This document shows positions 1-6,868 of a stretch of DNA of 6,874 nt, piece after piece. The stretch lies in assembly GCA_946480565.1 (NCBI GenBank), contig CAMLKR010000126.1, positions 1-6,874 of the forward strand. Reading direction: 5' to 3'. The notes beneath the pieces were generated by a model, which saw only the letters and a program-made list of their open reading frames with translations, had not been told where the DNA came from and did no database searches. Origin of the DNA: an uncultured Arenimonas sp. (GTDB lineage Bacteria > Pseudomonadota > Gammaproteobacteria > Xanthomonadales > Xanthomonadaceae). The number at the start of each line of letters is the position of its first letter. Within the stretch, counting starts at the first letter, position 1. Made by a program: the position numbers and the translations under genes.

Positions 1-1565
1 TCCACCGCCGGGTTGATCCAGGTCGGCTTGTCGTCCGGGTCGGCGTTGCGCTCGCGCCAGTCCGGCGCGTGTTTCTCCAGCACCTTGTCCAGGAAGATCG
101 GCTCGCCGAAGTTCACCGCCACCTTGCCGTAGTGCTGGCGCAGGATGCCGGCGCCGGCCTTGATCAGGGCCCAGATGGTTTCCTTTTCCTTGGGTTGGCC
201 GGTCAGTTCGTCGAGATAGCTCTTGCCCTCGATCAGCTTCTCGTAGCCCACGTATACCGGCTGGAACACCACCGGCCGGCGCGGCGCGCGCAGGAAGGCC
301 TTGATGGTCATCACGATCATGCCGCCCTTGGGCTGCAGCAGGCGGCCGGTGCGCGAGCGTCCGCCCTCGATGAAGTACTCCAGCGAAAAACCTTCGCCCA
401 CCAGCTGCGCCACGTATTCGCCCAGCACCGCGGCGTAGAGGGCATTGCCCTTGATCGAGCGGCGGATGAAGAAGGCGCCGCCGCGGCGCAGGATCGGGCC
501 GATCACCGGCATGTTCAGGTTGATGCCGGCGACGATGTGCGGCGGCACGATGCCGCGGCTGTAGAGCAGGTAGCTCAGCAGCAGGTAGTCCATGTGGCTG
601 CGGTGGCTGGGCACGTAGATCACTTCGTGCCCGGGCGCGACCTGCTTCAGCGACTCCAGGTGGTTGACGTCCACGCCGCCGTAGATGCGGTTCCAGAAGC
701 CGGTGAGCGCGAACGAGGCCGAGCGCACCACCGGGTTGGAATAGTCGGCGGCGATTTCCCAGGCGAAGTTGTGCGCCTTCTTCCAGGCTTCGAGGTATTC
801 GGTGCCGTCGCGGCGCGCCTGGTCGGTGATCGCCTTGCGCACCGGCTCGGCGTCGAGCACGCGGTCCACCAGCAGGCGGCGGGTCGACAGGTCGGGGCCG
901 ATGACCGCGGTCTTGATCCGGCGGAAGTGCCCGCGCAGCACCCGGCTGACCTTGCGCACCTGGCGTTCGTGCGGCAGGTCCTCTTCCAGGATCTCCCAGA
1001 CGCGCACGCCCGGCGAGAACTGCACCAGGGTGTCGCGGCCGTTGAGCAGGATCGCCAGCAGGCGGCGGAAGCGGCCCACCAGGGCCCAGTTCTCGGAGAA
1101 CAGCACCGAGAACCAGCCCGACTGACGGGTCGGCGCGCGGCCGACGAAGATCGACACCGGCACCAGCTGCACGTCCTGGTCCGGGTACAGGCGATGCGCC
1201 ATCAGCAGGCGCGACAGCGCGTCGGAATGGTTGCGGTTCTTGGGCCGGCCGATCAGCCCGGCGCGCCGGCGCGACAGCGCCACGTAGGCGCGCTTGCGGC
1301 CCAGCGGGTCGCCCGGCAGCGCCGCCAGCGGCGAGGGCAGGCCGGCTTCGCGGCAGGCGCGGTCCAGGATCAGCGCGTTCGACAGGCCGTAGTTCTCGAT
1401 CACGTAGCAGACCGGCCGGTCCAGGTTGAAGGGCGGCACCGAGGGCTCGCGCTTGATCTCGATCCAGGGCTGCAGCAGCTTCTCGATGAAGCGCGCCCAC
1501 AGCGGCGGCCGGTTCTTCTTCGACAGCGGGCGCGGGGCCGGCGGCGGGGTGGCGGCGTCGTCCAT
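1..1565 (-). CDS. plsB: Glycerol-3-phosphate 1-O-acyltransferase PlsB (partial, C-terminus outside window)
   Basis: This enzyme transfers an acyl chain from acyl-ACP or acyl-CoA to position 1 of sn-glycerol-3-phosphate, the first step of phospholipid synthesis at the inner membrane. I translated the minus strand by hand from ATG 1565-1563. The frame stays open to the window edge and gives 521 codons. The E. coli family member has about 807, so roughly 290 residues are missing. The acyltransferase blocks appear in order: HRSHMD (H321, D326; catalytic HX4D), GAFFIRRS (363-370), FIEGGRSRTG (398-407) and PVYVGYE (436-442). Upstream, VQLVPVSIFVGRAP and later NFGEPI also match E. coli PlsB as I remember it. 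The numbering runs about 15 residues ahead of E. coli, so the N-terminus is slightly longer. It starts 8 bp after the lipoprotein stop, which suggests co-transcription. No strong Shine-Dalgarno site precedes this ATG. Nothing looks broken within the visible part. Confidence 0.96.
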   Translation of the reverse strand, partial: MDDAATPPPAPRPLSKKNRPPLWARFIEKLLQPWIEIKREPSVPPFNLDRPVCYVIENYGLSNALILDRACREAGLPSPLAALPGDPLGRKRAYVALSRRRAGLIGRPKNRNHSDALSRLLMAHRLYPDQDVQLVPVSIFVGRAPTRQSGWFSVLFSENWALVGRFRRLLAILLNGRDTLVQFSPGVRVWEILEEDLPHERQVRKVSRVLRGHFRRIKTAVIGPDLSTRRLLVDRVLDAEPVRKAITDQARRDGTEYLEAWKKAHNFAWEIAADYSNPVVRSASFALTGFWNRIYGGVDVNHLESLKQVAPGHEVIYVPSHRSHMDYLLLSYLLYSRGIVPPHIVAGINLNMPVIGPILRRGGAFFIRRSIKGNALYAAVLGEYVAQLVGEGFSLEYFIEGGRSRTGRLLQPKGGMIVMTIKAFLRAPRRPVVFQPVYVGYEKLIEGKSYLDELTGQPKEKETIWALIKAGAGILRQHYGKVAVNFGEPIFLDKVLEKHAPDWRERNADPDDKPTWINPAV

Positions 1566-1573
1566 GGCGGGGC

Positions 1574-2539
1574 TCAGCCGGCGCTGACGGCGGAGTCGGC
1601 AGGCGCGGCCTGGCCGGCCGGGTCGGTGGGCGGGGCGTCGGCGTCGTCGCCCGGGGTTTCCGCGTCAGCCTCGGCCAGCTCGGCCTCGGCCTGGCGCACG
1701 GCTTCGGCGCTGTACCAGCCGCCATCGCGCTGCAGCATCTCCATCTCGAAGCTCACCGACTTGTCGAGCAGCGGATAACTGACCTTGACCACGGCCGTGT
1801 CGCCCTCGCTCGAGACCAGTTCCGCTTCCAGGCCGTCCAGCGACCGGTCCAGGTCCAGGCCGTAGGCGCGGCCCACCTCCTTGAGGCCGGCCAGGGCGAT
1901 GCCGCCCTTCTCCAGCGCCGGCAGCATCGGCAGGGCGCGGGCCTGGTCCAGGGTCGGCAGGTCCAGCTGCCGGGCGGTGCGCGACAGCGCGGCCACGGCC
2001 TGGCGGGCGCGCTCGCGGTCGGTGAACAGGGAGGGCTGGGCCCAGGCCATCAGGCTGGCCACGACTTCGCCGCCGTGCGCCTTCTCGGCGTCGCTGAGCT
2101 CGGTATTGGCCTGGATGGCGGCGTTGAGGAAGATCGAGGCGGTGGCCTGCATCAGCGGCCACTGGCCGGAGATCTCGGACTCCAGCTTCACCAGCTTGGG
2201 CTCGAGGTCGGTCATCAGGGCGGTCTCGGCGTCGGGCGCGGTCAGGCGCGCCATCAGGTCGGCGTACTCCTGCGCGTCCTCGGCGCTGGGCGGCTCGGCC
2301 TGGGCCTGGCGGCGCTGCCACAGGGTCTCGCTGCGGGCGAGCAGGTCGGGCGGCAGGCTCAGGCGGGAGTAACGCACCAGGTCGTTGTCGCGCAGCGCGC
2401 CGGCCAGGCCCTTCACCGCGGCGACCGGATCGCCCGGGGCCCTGGCGGCATCGGCGGGTTCTTCCCGGCGGCAGGCGCCCAGGGCAAACAGGAGGGACAG
2501 CAGGGCGAGCAGGGCCCAGGCGGGCTTGCGTGAGGTCAT
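1574..2539 (-). CDS. Predicted lipoprotein of unknown function upstream of plsB
   Basis: A 321-residue predicted lipoprotein. Residues 1-22 form a signal peptide (basic TSRK, then a Leu/Ala-rich core) ending in the lipobox LGAC, with lipidated Cys23. Arg-Arg follows rather than Asp, which favours outer-membrane sorting by the usual +2 rule. I do not recognise a named family. Residues 37-65 (DPVAAVKGLAGALRDND then a SLPPDLL stretch) and 246-275 (GDTAVVKV to RDGGW) resemble the ends of small NTF2-like/DUF4878-style lipoproteins. A long, mostly helical middle (about 66-240) separates them, so this resemblance is only a suggestion. From about residue 284 the tail is low complexity, rich in Ala, Asp, Glu and Pro, and probably disordered. 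The gene ends 8 bp before plsB and starts 101 bp after pyrF. The ATG at 2539 is chosen because it gives a proper signal peptide; the upstream Shine-Dalgarno site is weak. Confidence 0.85.
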   Translation of the reverse strand: MTSRKPAWALLALLSLLFALGACRREEPADAARAPGDPVAAVKGLAGALRDNDLVRYSRLSLPPDLLARSETLWQRRQAQAEPPSAEDAQEYADLMARLTAPDAETALMTDLEPKLVKLESEISGQWPLMQATASIFLNAAIQANTELSDAEKAHGGEVVASLMAWAQPSLFTDRERARQAVAALSRTARQLDLPTLDQARALPMLPALEKGGIALAGLKEVGRAYGLDLDRSLDGLEAELVSSEGDTAVVKVSYPLLDKSVSFEMEMLQRDGGWYSAEAVRQAEAELAEADAETPGDDADAPPTDPAGQAAPADSAVSAG

Positions 2540-2568
2540 GCGTGAAGGTCGGGGTTGGGCTGGCGCCG

Positions 2569-2574
2569 AATCTA
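2569..2574 (-). promoter_or_regulatory. Possible extended -10 element upstream of the lipoprotein gene
   Basis: On the minus strand the 101-bp gap between pyrF and the lipoprotein gene contains TGGTAGATT. This is a TGn extension followed by TAGATT, which matches 4 of 6 bases of TATAAT and lies about 30 bases before the ATG. No convincing -35 hexamer lies 16-18 bases upstream. If it is real, the lipoprotein and plsB would have their own promoter inside the cluster. Short motif matches like this occur by chance, so this is a weak call. I see no U-tract terminator in the same gap. Confidence 0.22.
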
Positions 2575-2640
2575 CCAGATCGGGGGTTTGCGGCCTGTTC
2601 GCCGGCGCCGGGCGGCAAGGGATTCCCGCAAGCGGTTGAT

Positions 2641-3342
2641 TTATTGGCCGATGGCGGCGCGGATCTGGGCCTGCATGGCTTCCGCCGCGGCCGCCGGATC
2701 GGCGGCCTGGCGGATGGGCCGGCCCACCACGATGTGGTCGGCGCCGGCCGCGAAGGCCGCGGGCACGTCCACCGTGCGCTTCTGGTCGTCGTTGGAGGGG
2801 CCGGCCGGGCGGATGCCGGGGCAGACGATCAGGAAGCCCGGGCCGTTGGCCTGGCGCAGCGGACCGGCCTCCTGGCCGGAGGCGATGACGCCGTCGCAGC
2901 CGGCGGCCCGGGCCGCCGCCGCGCGCTCCAGCACCACCTCGGACGGCTCACGATCGATGCCCAATTGCCGGAGATCGGCGCGGTCCATCGAGGTGAGCAC
3001 GGTCACGGCCAGCAGCTTTATCGCGCCCTTCTCCTGCGAAGCCGCGCGCATCATGCCGTCATGTTGGCCGTGGATGGTGCAAAACTCGACCGGGTAGCGG
3101 GCCAGCCCCTTGATCGTATGGCCCACCGTGGCCGGCACGTCGTGGAACTTCAGGTCCACGAACACCTTCTTGCCGCGGCCGGCCAGCTCCTCCAGCACCC
3201 GGAAGTAGTCGCCGCTGGTCAGCAGCTCCATGCCGATCTTGTAGAAGGACACGGCGTCGCCCAGGCGGTCGACCCAGGCGCGGGCCTCGGCCGCGGTGGG
3301 CACGTCCAGGGCGAAGATCAGGCGGTCGCGGGCCGGGATCAT
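2641..3342 (-). CDS. pyrF: Orotidine-5'-phosphate decarboxylase PyrF
   Basis: This cytoplasmic enzyme decarboxylates orotidine-5'-phosphate to UMP, the last step of de novo pyrimidine synthesis. At 233 residues it has the usual length of the short bacterial (group I) enzymes. The N-terminus has the first TIM-barrel strand LIFALDV with Asp13, and YKIGMEL supplies Lys35. The family signature [14 protein letters not shown] (60-73) carries the catalytic Asp63, Lys65 and Asp68. Thr117 and Ser118 lie in VTVLTSM. CPGIRP (174-179) is followed by the flexible loop with Gln187, and the phosphate-binding [11 protein letters not shown] (200-210) includes Arg208. No key residue is missing. Its ATG lies only 6 bp after the TAA of the phosphatase gene, so the two are probably co-transcribed and perhaps translationally coupled. 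The sequence before the ATG shows no clear Shine-Dalgarno site. Confidence 0.98.
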   Translation of the reverse strand: MIPARDRLIFALDVPTAAEARAWVDRLGDAVSFYKIGMELLTSGDYFRVLEELAGRGKKVFVDLKFHDVPATVGHTIKGLARYPVEFCTIHGQHDGMMRAASQEKGAIKLLAVTVLTSMDRADLRQLGIDREPSEVVLERAAAARAAGCDGVIASGQEAGPLRQANGPGFLIVCPGIRPAGPSNDDQKRTVDVPAAFAAGADHIVVGRPIRQAADPAAAAEAMQAQIRAAIGQ

Positions 3343-3348
3343 GGCGGC

Positions 3349-4287
3349 TTATTCGGCGTAGATCAGCGAATCGAGCTTCATCTGGCGGCGCTGTTCCGCC
3401 GGCAGCTCCCAGGCGTTGTTGAACAGCGCCGGCTCCCAGCTGCCGTAGCTGGGGTTGGGCAGCACGAACCAGCGCTCGCCGATCCAGCCCAGGTAGGGCG
3501 CGATGGCCTGTTCGCGGCCTTCCTTCGTGTTGACCAGGATGGTGGCCATGTCGCCGATCTGGTCGCCGAACTGCATCAGCACCCGGTGCGTGCGGCCCAC
3601 GTGCTGGCGGCGGCAGCCCTTCTCCGAGCCCTGCTGCTCGCAGCCCTCGACGAAGAAACCCAGGCCCAGGAACTGCTCCGGCTTCTCTAGCGGGAAGCCC
3701 AGCGCCCGCAGGTTCTTCAGGGTCGGCTCCTCCAGGTGGGCGGCGCGGTTGCTGACGTAGAAGATGGTGACGCCGCGGGCGGCCGCGGCCTGGGCGAACT
3801 CGACGGCGCCCGGGATCGCGGTGGCCTTTTCCTCGCGCACCCAGCCGTCCCAGGTCACTTCGTCATAGCTCTTGCCGTCGCGGACCAGGCGGGCCTGGTA
3901 GGGCGAGTTGTCGAGCACGGTCTCGTCAATGTCGACGATCACGGCCGGCGCCAGGCCGGCGGCCGGGTTGGCGCGCTCTTCCGGCACCAGGGCGTCCCAG
4001 TCCGGGGTCTTGAGCGCGCGGTCGAGCTGGACCAGCGCGGCGCGGTAGGTCTGGCCGGCCAGCAGGCGGTACTCCACCGAGGTCTGCAGCCAGGCGACGG
4101 CGTTGAGGTTGTCGTTGGCGGCCGGGCCGGCCGGGGCCATCTCGCCCGCGGGCGCCTTGCGCACCGGCGTGGGTTCGATGTTCTCCAGATCGCGGTCGGA
4201 CACGGGCTCACCCCGGGTCGGCGCCATCTGGCAGGCGGCCAGGGCCAGGGCCAGGGTGGAAACGGTGAAGGTCTTGAGCAGGGTCAT
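3349..4287 (-). CDS. 5'-nucleotidase / acid phosphatase lipoprotein, e(P4) family (HAD superfamily)
   Basis: A 312-residue predicted outer-membrane phosphatase. Residues 1-18 form a signal peptide with lipobox LAAC and lipidated Cys19; residues 20-58 are a Pro/Ala-rich spacer. The conserved e(P4) start LNAVAWLQTSVEYRLLAGQ lies at 61-79. HAD motif I is VDIDETVLDNSPY (118-130), with nucleophile Asp119 and acid/base Asp121. Motif II is YVSNR (Ser179). The acidic motif GDQIGD (241-246) supplies Asp242 and Asp246 for Mg2+. The motif III lysine is less obvious: Lys223, in GSEKGCRRQHV, is a candidate. In this family the Haemophilus e(P4) enzyme dephosphorylates nucleoside monophosphates and NMN so that nucleosides can be taken up; the exact substrate here is not visible. 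Cys216 and Cys225 bracket a small insertion and could form a disulfide in the periplasm. The gene is first in the minus-strand cluster, 6 bp before pyrF, and divergent from the TPR gene. Confidence 0.93.
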   Translation of the reverse strand: MTLLKTFTVSTLALALAACQMAPTRGEPVSDRDLENIEPTPVRKAPAGEMAPAGPAANDNLNAVAWLQTSVEYRLLAGQTYRAALVQLDRALKTPDWDALVPEERANPAAGLAPAVIVDIDETVLDNSPYQARLVRDGKSYDEVTWDGWVREEKATAIPGAVEFAQAAAARGVTIFYVSNRAAHLEEPTLKNLRALGFPLEKPEQFLGLGFFVEGCEQQGSEKGCRRQHVGRTHRVLMQFGDQIGDMATILVNTKEGREQAIAPYLGWIGERWFVLPNPSYGSWEPALFNNAWELPAEQRRQMKLDSLIYAE

Positions 4288-4335
4288 CGTTCGGGTCCGT
4301 CGTCCGGGCGGCCAGTCTAAAGGCCGGGGGGCGGC

Positions 4336-4341
4336 ATTCTA
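4336..4341 (-). promoter_or_regulatory. Possible -10 hexamer for the phosphatase-pyrF transcript
   Basis: On the minus strand, TAGAAT (5 of 6 matches to TATAAT) lies about 49 bases before the phosphatase ATG. A second, weaker hexamer TAGACT lies closer to the gene. Neither has a recognisable TTGACA-like -35 element at 16-18 bases. A promoter must lie somewhere in 4288-4457 because the genes diverge here, but placing it at this hexamer is tentative. Confidence 0.25.
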
Positions 4342-4369
4342 AGCCGCGCGCATGACGATGCGGCGCAGG

Positions 4370-4388
4370 TCGGCCGGAATCCGGCCGA
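4370..4388. repeat. 19-bp perfect palindrome in the divergent intergenic region (operator candidate)
   Basis: The arms TCGGCCGGA and TCCGGCCGA are exact reverse complements separated by one base (9-1-9). A one-base centre is too short for a tight RNA hairpin, so a dimeric DNA-binding protein site is the more natural reading. It lies 82 bases from the phosphatase ATG and 69 bases from the TPR-gene ATG, where it could affect both divergent promoters. GC-rich palindromes made of GGCC units are common in such genomes, so chance remains possible. Confidence 0.4.
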
Positions 4389-4395
4389 TGCACCG

Positions 4396-4401
4396 TATTA
4401 G
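4396..4401 (+). promoter_or_regulatory. Possible -10 hexamer for the TPR-protein gene
   Basis: TATTAG, in one of the few AT-rich patches of the intergenic region, lies 56 bases before the ATG at 4458 and 7 bases after the 19-bp palindrome. It matches 4 of 6 bases of TATAAT. The -35 position would fall inside the palindrome and has no TTGACA resemblance. If this is the promoter, a protein bound to the palindrome would compete directly with RNA polymerase. Confidence 0.2.
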
Positions 4402-4457
4402 AGGGGCTCGGGCCGCCCGACCGGCCGCCCGCTACACCGGACGAGAATCAGAACCCC

Positions 4458-6809
4458 ATGAACACTCCCCTGGAAACTTCCGCCCGCTGGCTGCGCCGGG
4501 CAGGCGACGGCTACCGCCGGCTGCCCGCCGCGGCGAAAAAAGTCGTGCTGGCCGCCGTGGCTTTGCCGGTGGTCGCGCTGGCCGCCGTCGGCGTCGGTGC
4601 GACGCTGTCCGGCGACGACGAGGTGGCGGCGCCGTCCGCGTCCGCCGTGGTTTCGGGCGTCGGCGCGACGATGCTGCACGGCGCCGCCGGCGTGCTCTCG
4701 CACGACCTGGACGACACACTGGAGGAAATCGCCGAGGCCGGCCCGCGCGCCACCGGCCTGCCGGCCGCCAGCCCCGAATACACCGCGCGCGCCATCGCCC
4801 TGATGCAGAGCCTGCCCAAGGACGGGGACGGCAACCCGGACTGGGCCAAGGTGGACATGGAGGACTACGCCCGCAAGGTCGCCGAGCTCGGGCCGCCGGG
4901 CGAGGCCGCCGCGCCCGCCGGGCCGGTCGAGTTCGAGGCGCTGGACCTGGACGAGGCGCTGGAGCTGGTCGCCGAAAAGATCGAGGCGGCCAGCGAGATC
5001 GGCCCGGTGCTCGACACGATCCGCGACAGCGAGCAGGGCGGACAGCCCAAAGTGCTGATCGCACACAGCATGCTGCTGATGACCGCGGGCGACCCCTGGG
5101 GCGCCGCCGCCAACCTGCTGGTCGCGCACGAGCAGGACGAGGACGATCCGACGCCGCTGGTGAACCTGGCCGCGATCGCCAACGGCCACAACCTGCCGGC
5201 GGTGGCCCTGGCCCTGCTCGACGCCGCCGCCGAACTGGAGATCGGCGACGAGGATTCGCCGGTCGGCATTCGCGAACAGGCCGTCCTGCTCAACAACCGC
5301 GGCCATGCCCTGGTGCTGCTGCGCGATTACGACGCCGCCGAAGCGCCGCTGCGCGAGGCGCTGGCGCTGGCGCCGGAGCTGTCGGAGGCGGCGCGCAACC
5401 TCACCCACGTGCTGCTCAAGCAGGGAAAAACCGAAGAGGCGCAGGCGCTGGTGCCGCGAGCGGTCTGGCGCCTGCGCGGCAACCCCGCCAAGCCGGTGCC
5501 GGTGCAGGACCGCGACACCCCCAAGGCCACGCCGGAGCAGGCGCCGCCGACCGGCACGCCCGAGCAGATCGAGCAGTGGGTGAAGTCGCCCTTCCTCGAG
5601 CGCAACGACGCCAGCACCGCGCTGCCGCTGTGGATCGCGCTGGACCTGTCCAAGCGCGGCCAGATCGCCTGGCCCGAAGTGCTGTACCCGAAGGCCGACG
5701 CCAGCTACGCCAGCTACTTCCAGCGGGCCTCGGCCAACTACGTGGCGACGCGCGAGGCGGCGGAAGCGCTGCAGCAGGCCCAGGCCGGTCCGATACGCGA
5801 CCTGGTGGTGCGGCGCATGACGCTGGGCGAGGTGATCCAGCAGATCATCCAGGTCAAGGCCACCACCCAGTGGGGCCTGGAGCCGATCGACACCGAGATG
5901 CATCCGCTCAAGGGCTGGAAGGAAAGCCTGATCCTGAACTCGCCCTTCGAGACCCGCTTCCAGGCCCTGGACGTGGCCCAGGCCGAGTACCAGATGGAGA
6001 CCGCGGCCGACACGCTCTACGAGCGCTACCGCAAGCAGGCGGTGTGCCCGGTGGGCGCGAAGCCGGAGGAATGCTGCGCCATCCACCGGCGCGAGATGTA
6101 CCGGAACATCGCCGACATGACGCCGATCGCGCGCGAGTACGAAGACCAGATGCGGGTCTTCTTCCGCGACGCCTACGGCCTGTCCACGGCCATCGCCAGC
6201 AACCTGCCGCCGGGCGGCTGGCACGACGTCGCGCGCATGGGCATCGAAGAGCAGGTGCTGCGCCACCACGTGCGCGCCCAGCAGGAGATCGCCTTCGCGT
6301 TCAGCCATGCCGCGCCCTCCGGCGGCGCCTGCTACGGCCCGCTGGGCGAGGCCGGTGCCGAGGTTCCCGAGGTCAAGGTCGACGTGCCGGCCTGCAGCGC
6401 TGCCTCGCAGTGGGGTTCGGGCAAATGGGCCTTCAGCGAGAACTTCTCGGTCGAGGCGACCTGCGGCAAGATCAAGTTCGTCGCCGAGGTGAACGTGATC
6501 GGCACCAAGAAGCTCAAGTTCGGCAAGGGCGGCGAACTGGGCGCCGACATCGGCATGCACGCCGAGGTCGAACTCTCGATCGAGGGCACGGTGACGATCT
6601 TCGCCGGGCCCAAGGCCACGGTCGCGGGCAAGCTGGGCGAATACGGCGGCGACTTCGGGGTCAAGGACGGCATCTACGCCGTCATTGACCGCAACGGAGT
6701 GAAGGACGTCGGCATGCGCGTGGTGGTCGGCGGCGGCGTCGCGGCCGGGCCGCTGGGCGGCACCCACGACGTGGACACGATGGACTTCTCCTTCGTCTCC
6801 GCCCTCTGA
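4458..6809 (+). CDS. Membrane-anchored TPR-like protein with cysteine-containing C-terminal beta domain, function unknown
   Basis: A 783-residue protein of no named family that I recognise. Residues 10-28 are basic and 29-50 form one hydrophobic segment without a clear cleavage site or lipobox, suggesting a type II anchor with the rest in the periplasm. An acidic, Ala/Pro-rich region follows, including DGDGNPD (122-128), a DxDxNxD Ca2+-loop-like motif. TPR-like helical pairs cover about 198-341; the clearest is 275-308 (NNRGHALVLLRDYDAAEAPL), followed by 309-341. A Pro-rich linker spans 342-368 and a mostly helical region about 369-620. The last 130 or so residues are glycine-rich alternating beta strands ending in MDFSFVSAL. 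The only cysteines are 530, 539, 540, 625, 646 and 669, which fits disulfides in an exported domain. A scaffold or assembly role at the envelope is an inference from the TPRs. Codon bias matches the neighbours, so there is no sign of recent transfer. The start is chosen because it gives the anchor; the Shine-Dalgarno site is weak. Confidence 0.88.
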   Translation: MNTPLETSARWLRRAGDGYRRLPAAAKKVVLAAVALPVVALAAVGVGATLSGDDEVAAPSASAVVSGVGATMLHGAAGVLSHDLDDTLEEIAEAGPRATGLPAASPEYTARAIALMQSLPKDGDGNPDWAKVDMEDYARKVAELGPPGEAAAPAGPVEFEALDLDEALELVAEKIEAASEIGPVLDTIRDSEQGGQPKVLIAHSMLLMTAGDPWGAAANLLVAHEQDEDDPTPLVNLAAIANGHNLPAVALALLDAAAELEIGDEDSPVGIREQAVLLNNRGHALVLLRDYDAAEAPLREALALAPELSEAARNLTHVLLKQGKTEEAQALVPRAVWRLRGNPAKPVPVQDRDTPKATPEQAPPTGTPEQIEQWVKSPFLERNDASTALPLWIALDLSKRGQIAWPEVLYPKADASYASYFQRASANYVATREAAEALQQAQAGPIRDLVVRRMTLGEVIQQIIQVKATTQWGLEPIDTEMHPLKGWKESLILNSPFETRFQALDVAQAEYQMETAADTLYERYRKQAVCPVGAKPEECCAIHRREMYRNIADMTPIAREYEDQMRVFFRDAYGLSTAIASNLPPGGWHDVARMGIEEQVLRHHVRAQQEIAFAFSHAAPSGGACYGPLGEAGAEVPEVKVDVPACSAASQWGSGKWAFSENFSVEATCGKIKFVAEVNVIGTKKLKFGKGGELGADIGMHAEVELSIEGTVTIFAGPKATVAGKLGEYGGDFGVKDGIYAVIDRNGVKDVGMRVVVGGGVAAGPLGGTHDVDTMDFSFVSAL

Positions 6810-6822
6810 AGCCAAACCCACT

Positions 6823-6868
6823 CCGGGGTCAGAGTCGATTTATCCAGATAAATCGACTCTGACCCCGG
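6823..6868. repeat. 46-bp palindrome with 22-bp perfect arms (dispersed-repeat-like)
   Basis: Arm one (6823-6844) begins CCGGGGTCAGAGTCGATT and arm two (6847-6868) is its exact reverse complement; only CA (6845-6846) separates them. Such long perfect arms exceed what an ordinary terminator needs. The GGGGTCAGAGTC core resembles short repeats that I recall next to REP-associated tyrosine transposase (RAYT/TnpREP) genes and scattered through proteobacterial genomes. That link is from memory. No transposase is visible; the window ends 6 bases later. Confidence 0.75.

Noticed and set aside
69..1778. A 569-codon open frame on the plus strand across the plsB region.
   Set aside because: It is antisense to plsB, whose minus-strand frame contains all four acyltransferase motifs. 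The plus-strand translation is repetitive His/Arg/Ala/Gln-rich sequence typical of GC-rich shadow frames.
2602..2611. Palindrome CCGGCGCCGG in the gap between pyrF and the lipoprotein gene.
   Set aside because: It is only 10 bases long, made entirely of G and C, and has no T-tract on either strand. It is expected by chance in this base composition and does not make a terminator.
2530..3690. A 386-codon plus-strand frame across pyrF and part of the phosphatase gene.
   Set aside because: It is antisense to two clearly identified enzymes and has no recognisable motif.
4343..4364. Possible small hairpin, GCCGC with GCGGC across a 12-base loop, in the divergent intergenic region.
   Set aside because: Five base pairs with a long loop is weak, and no riboswitch-like or attenuator-like structure surrounds it.
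4352..6688. A 778-codon plus-strand frame overlapping the TPR gene in another register.
   Set aside because: It consists almost entirely of Arg, Gly, Ala and Pro, as expected for an out-of-frame reading of GC-rich coding DNA.
4398..6821. An 807-codon open frame on the minus strand opposite the TPR-protein gene.
   Set aside because: Its translation is His/Arg/Gly/Leu-rich with no domain pattern and it even runs into the palindrome. The plus-strand frame has a membrane segment, TPR-like repeats and ordinary composition.
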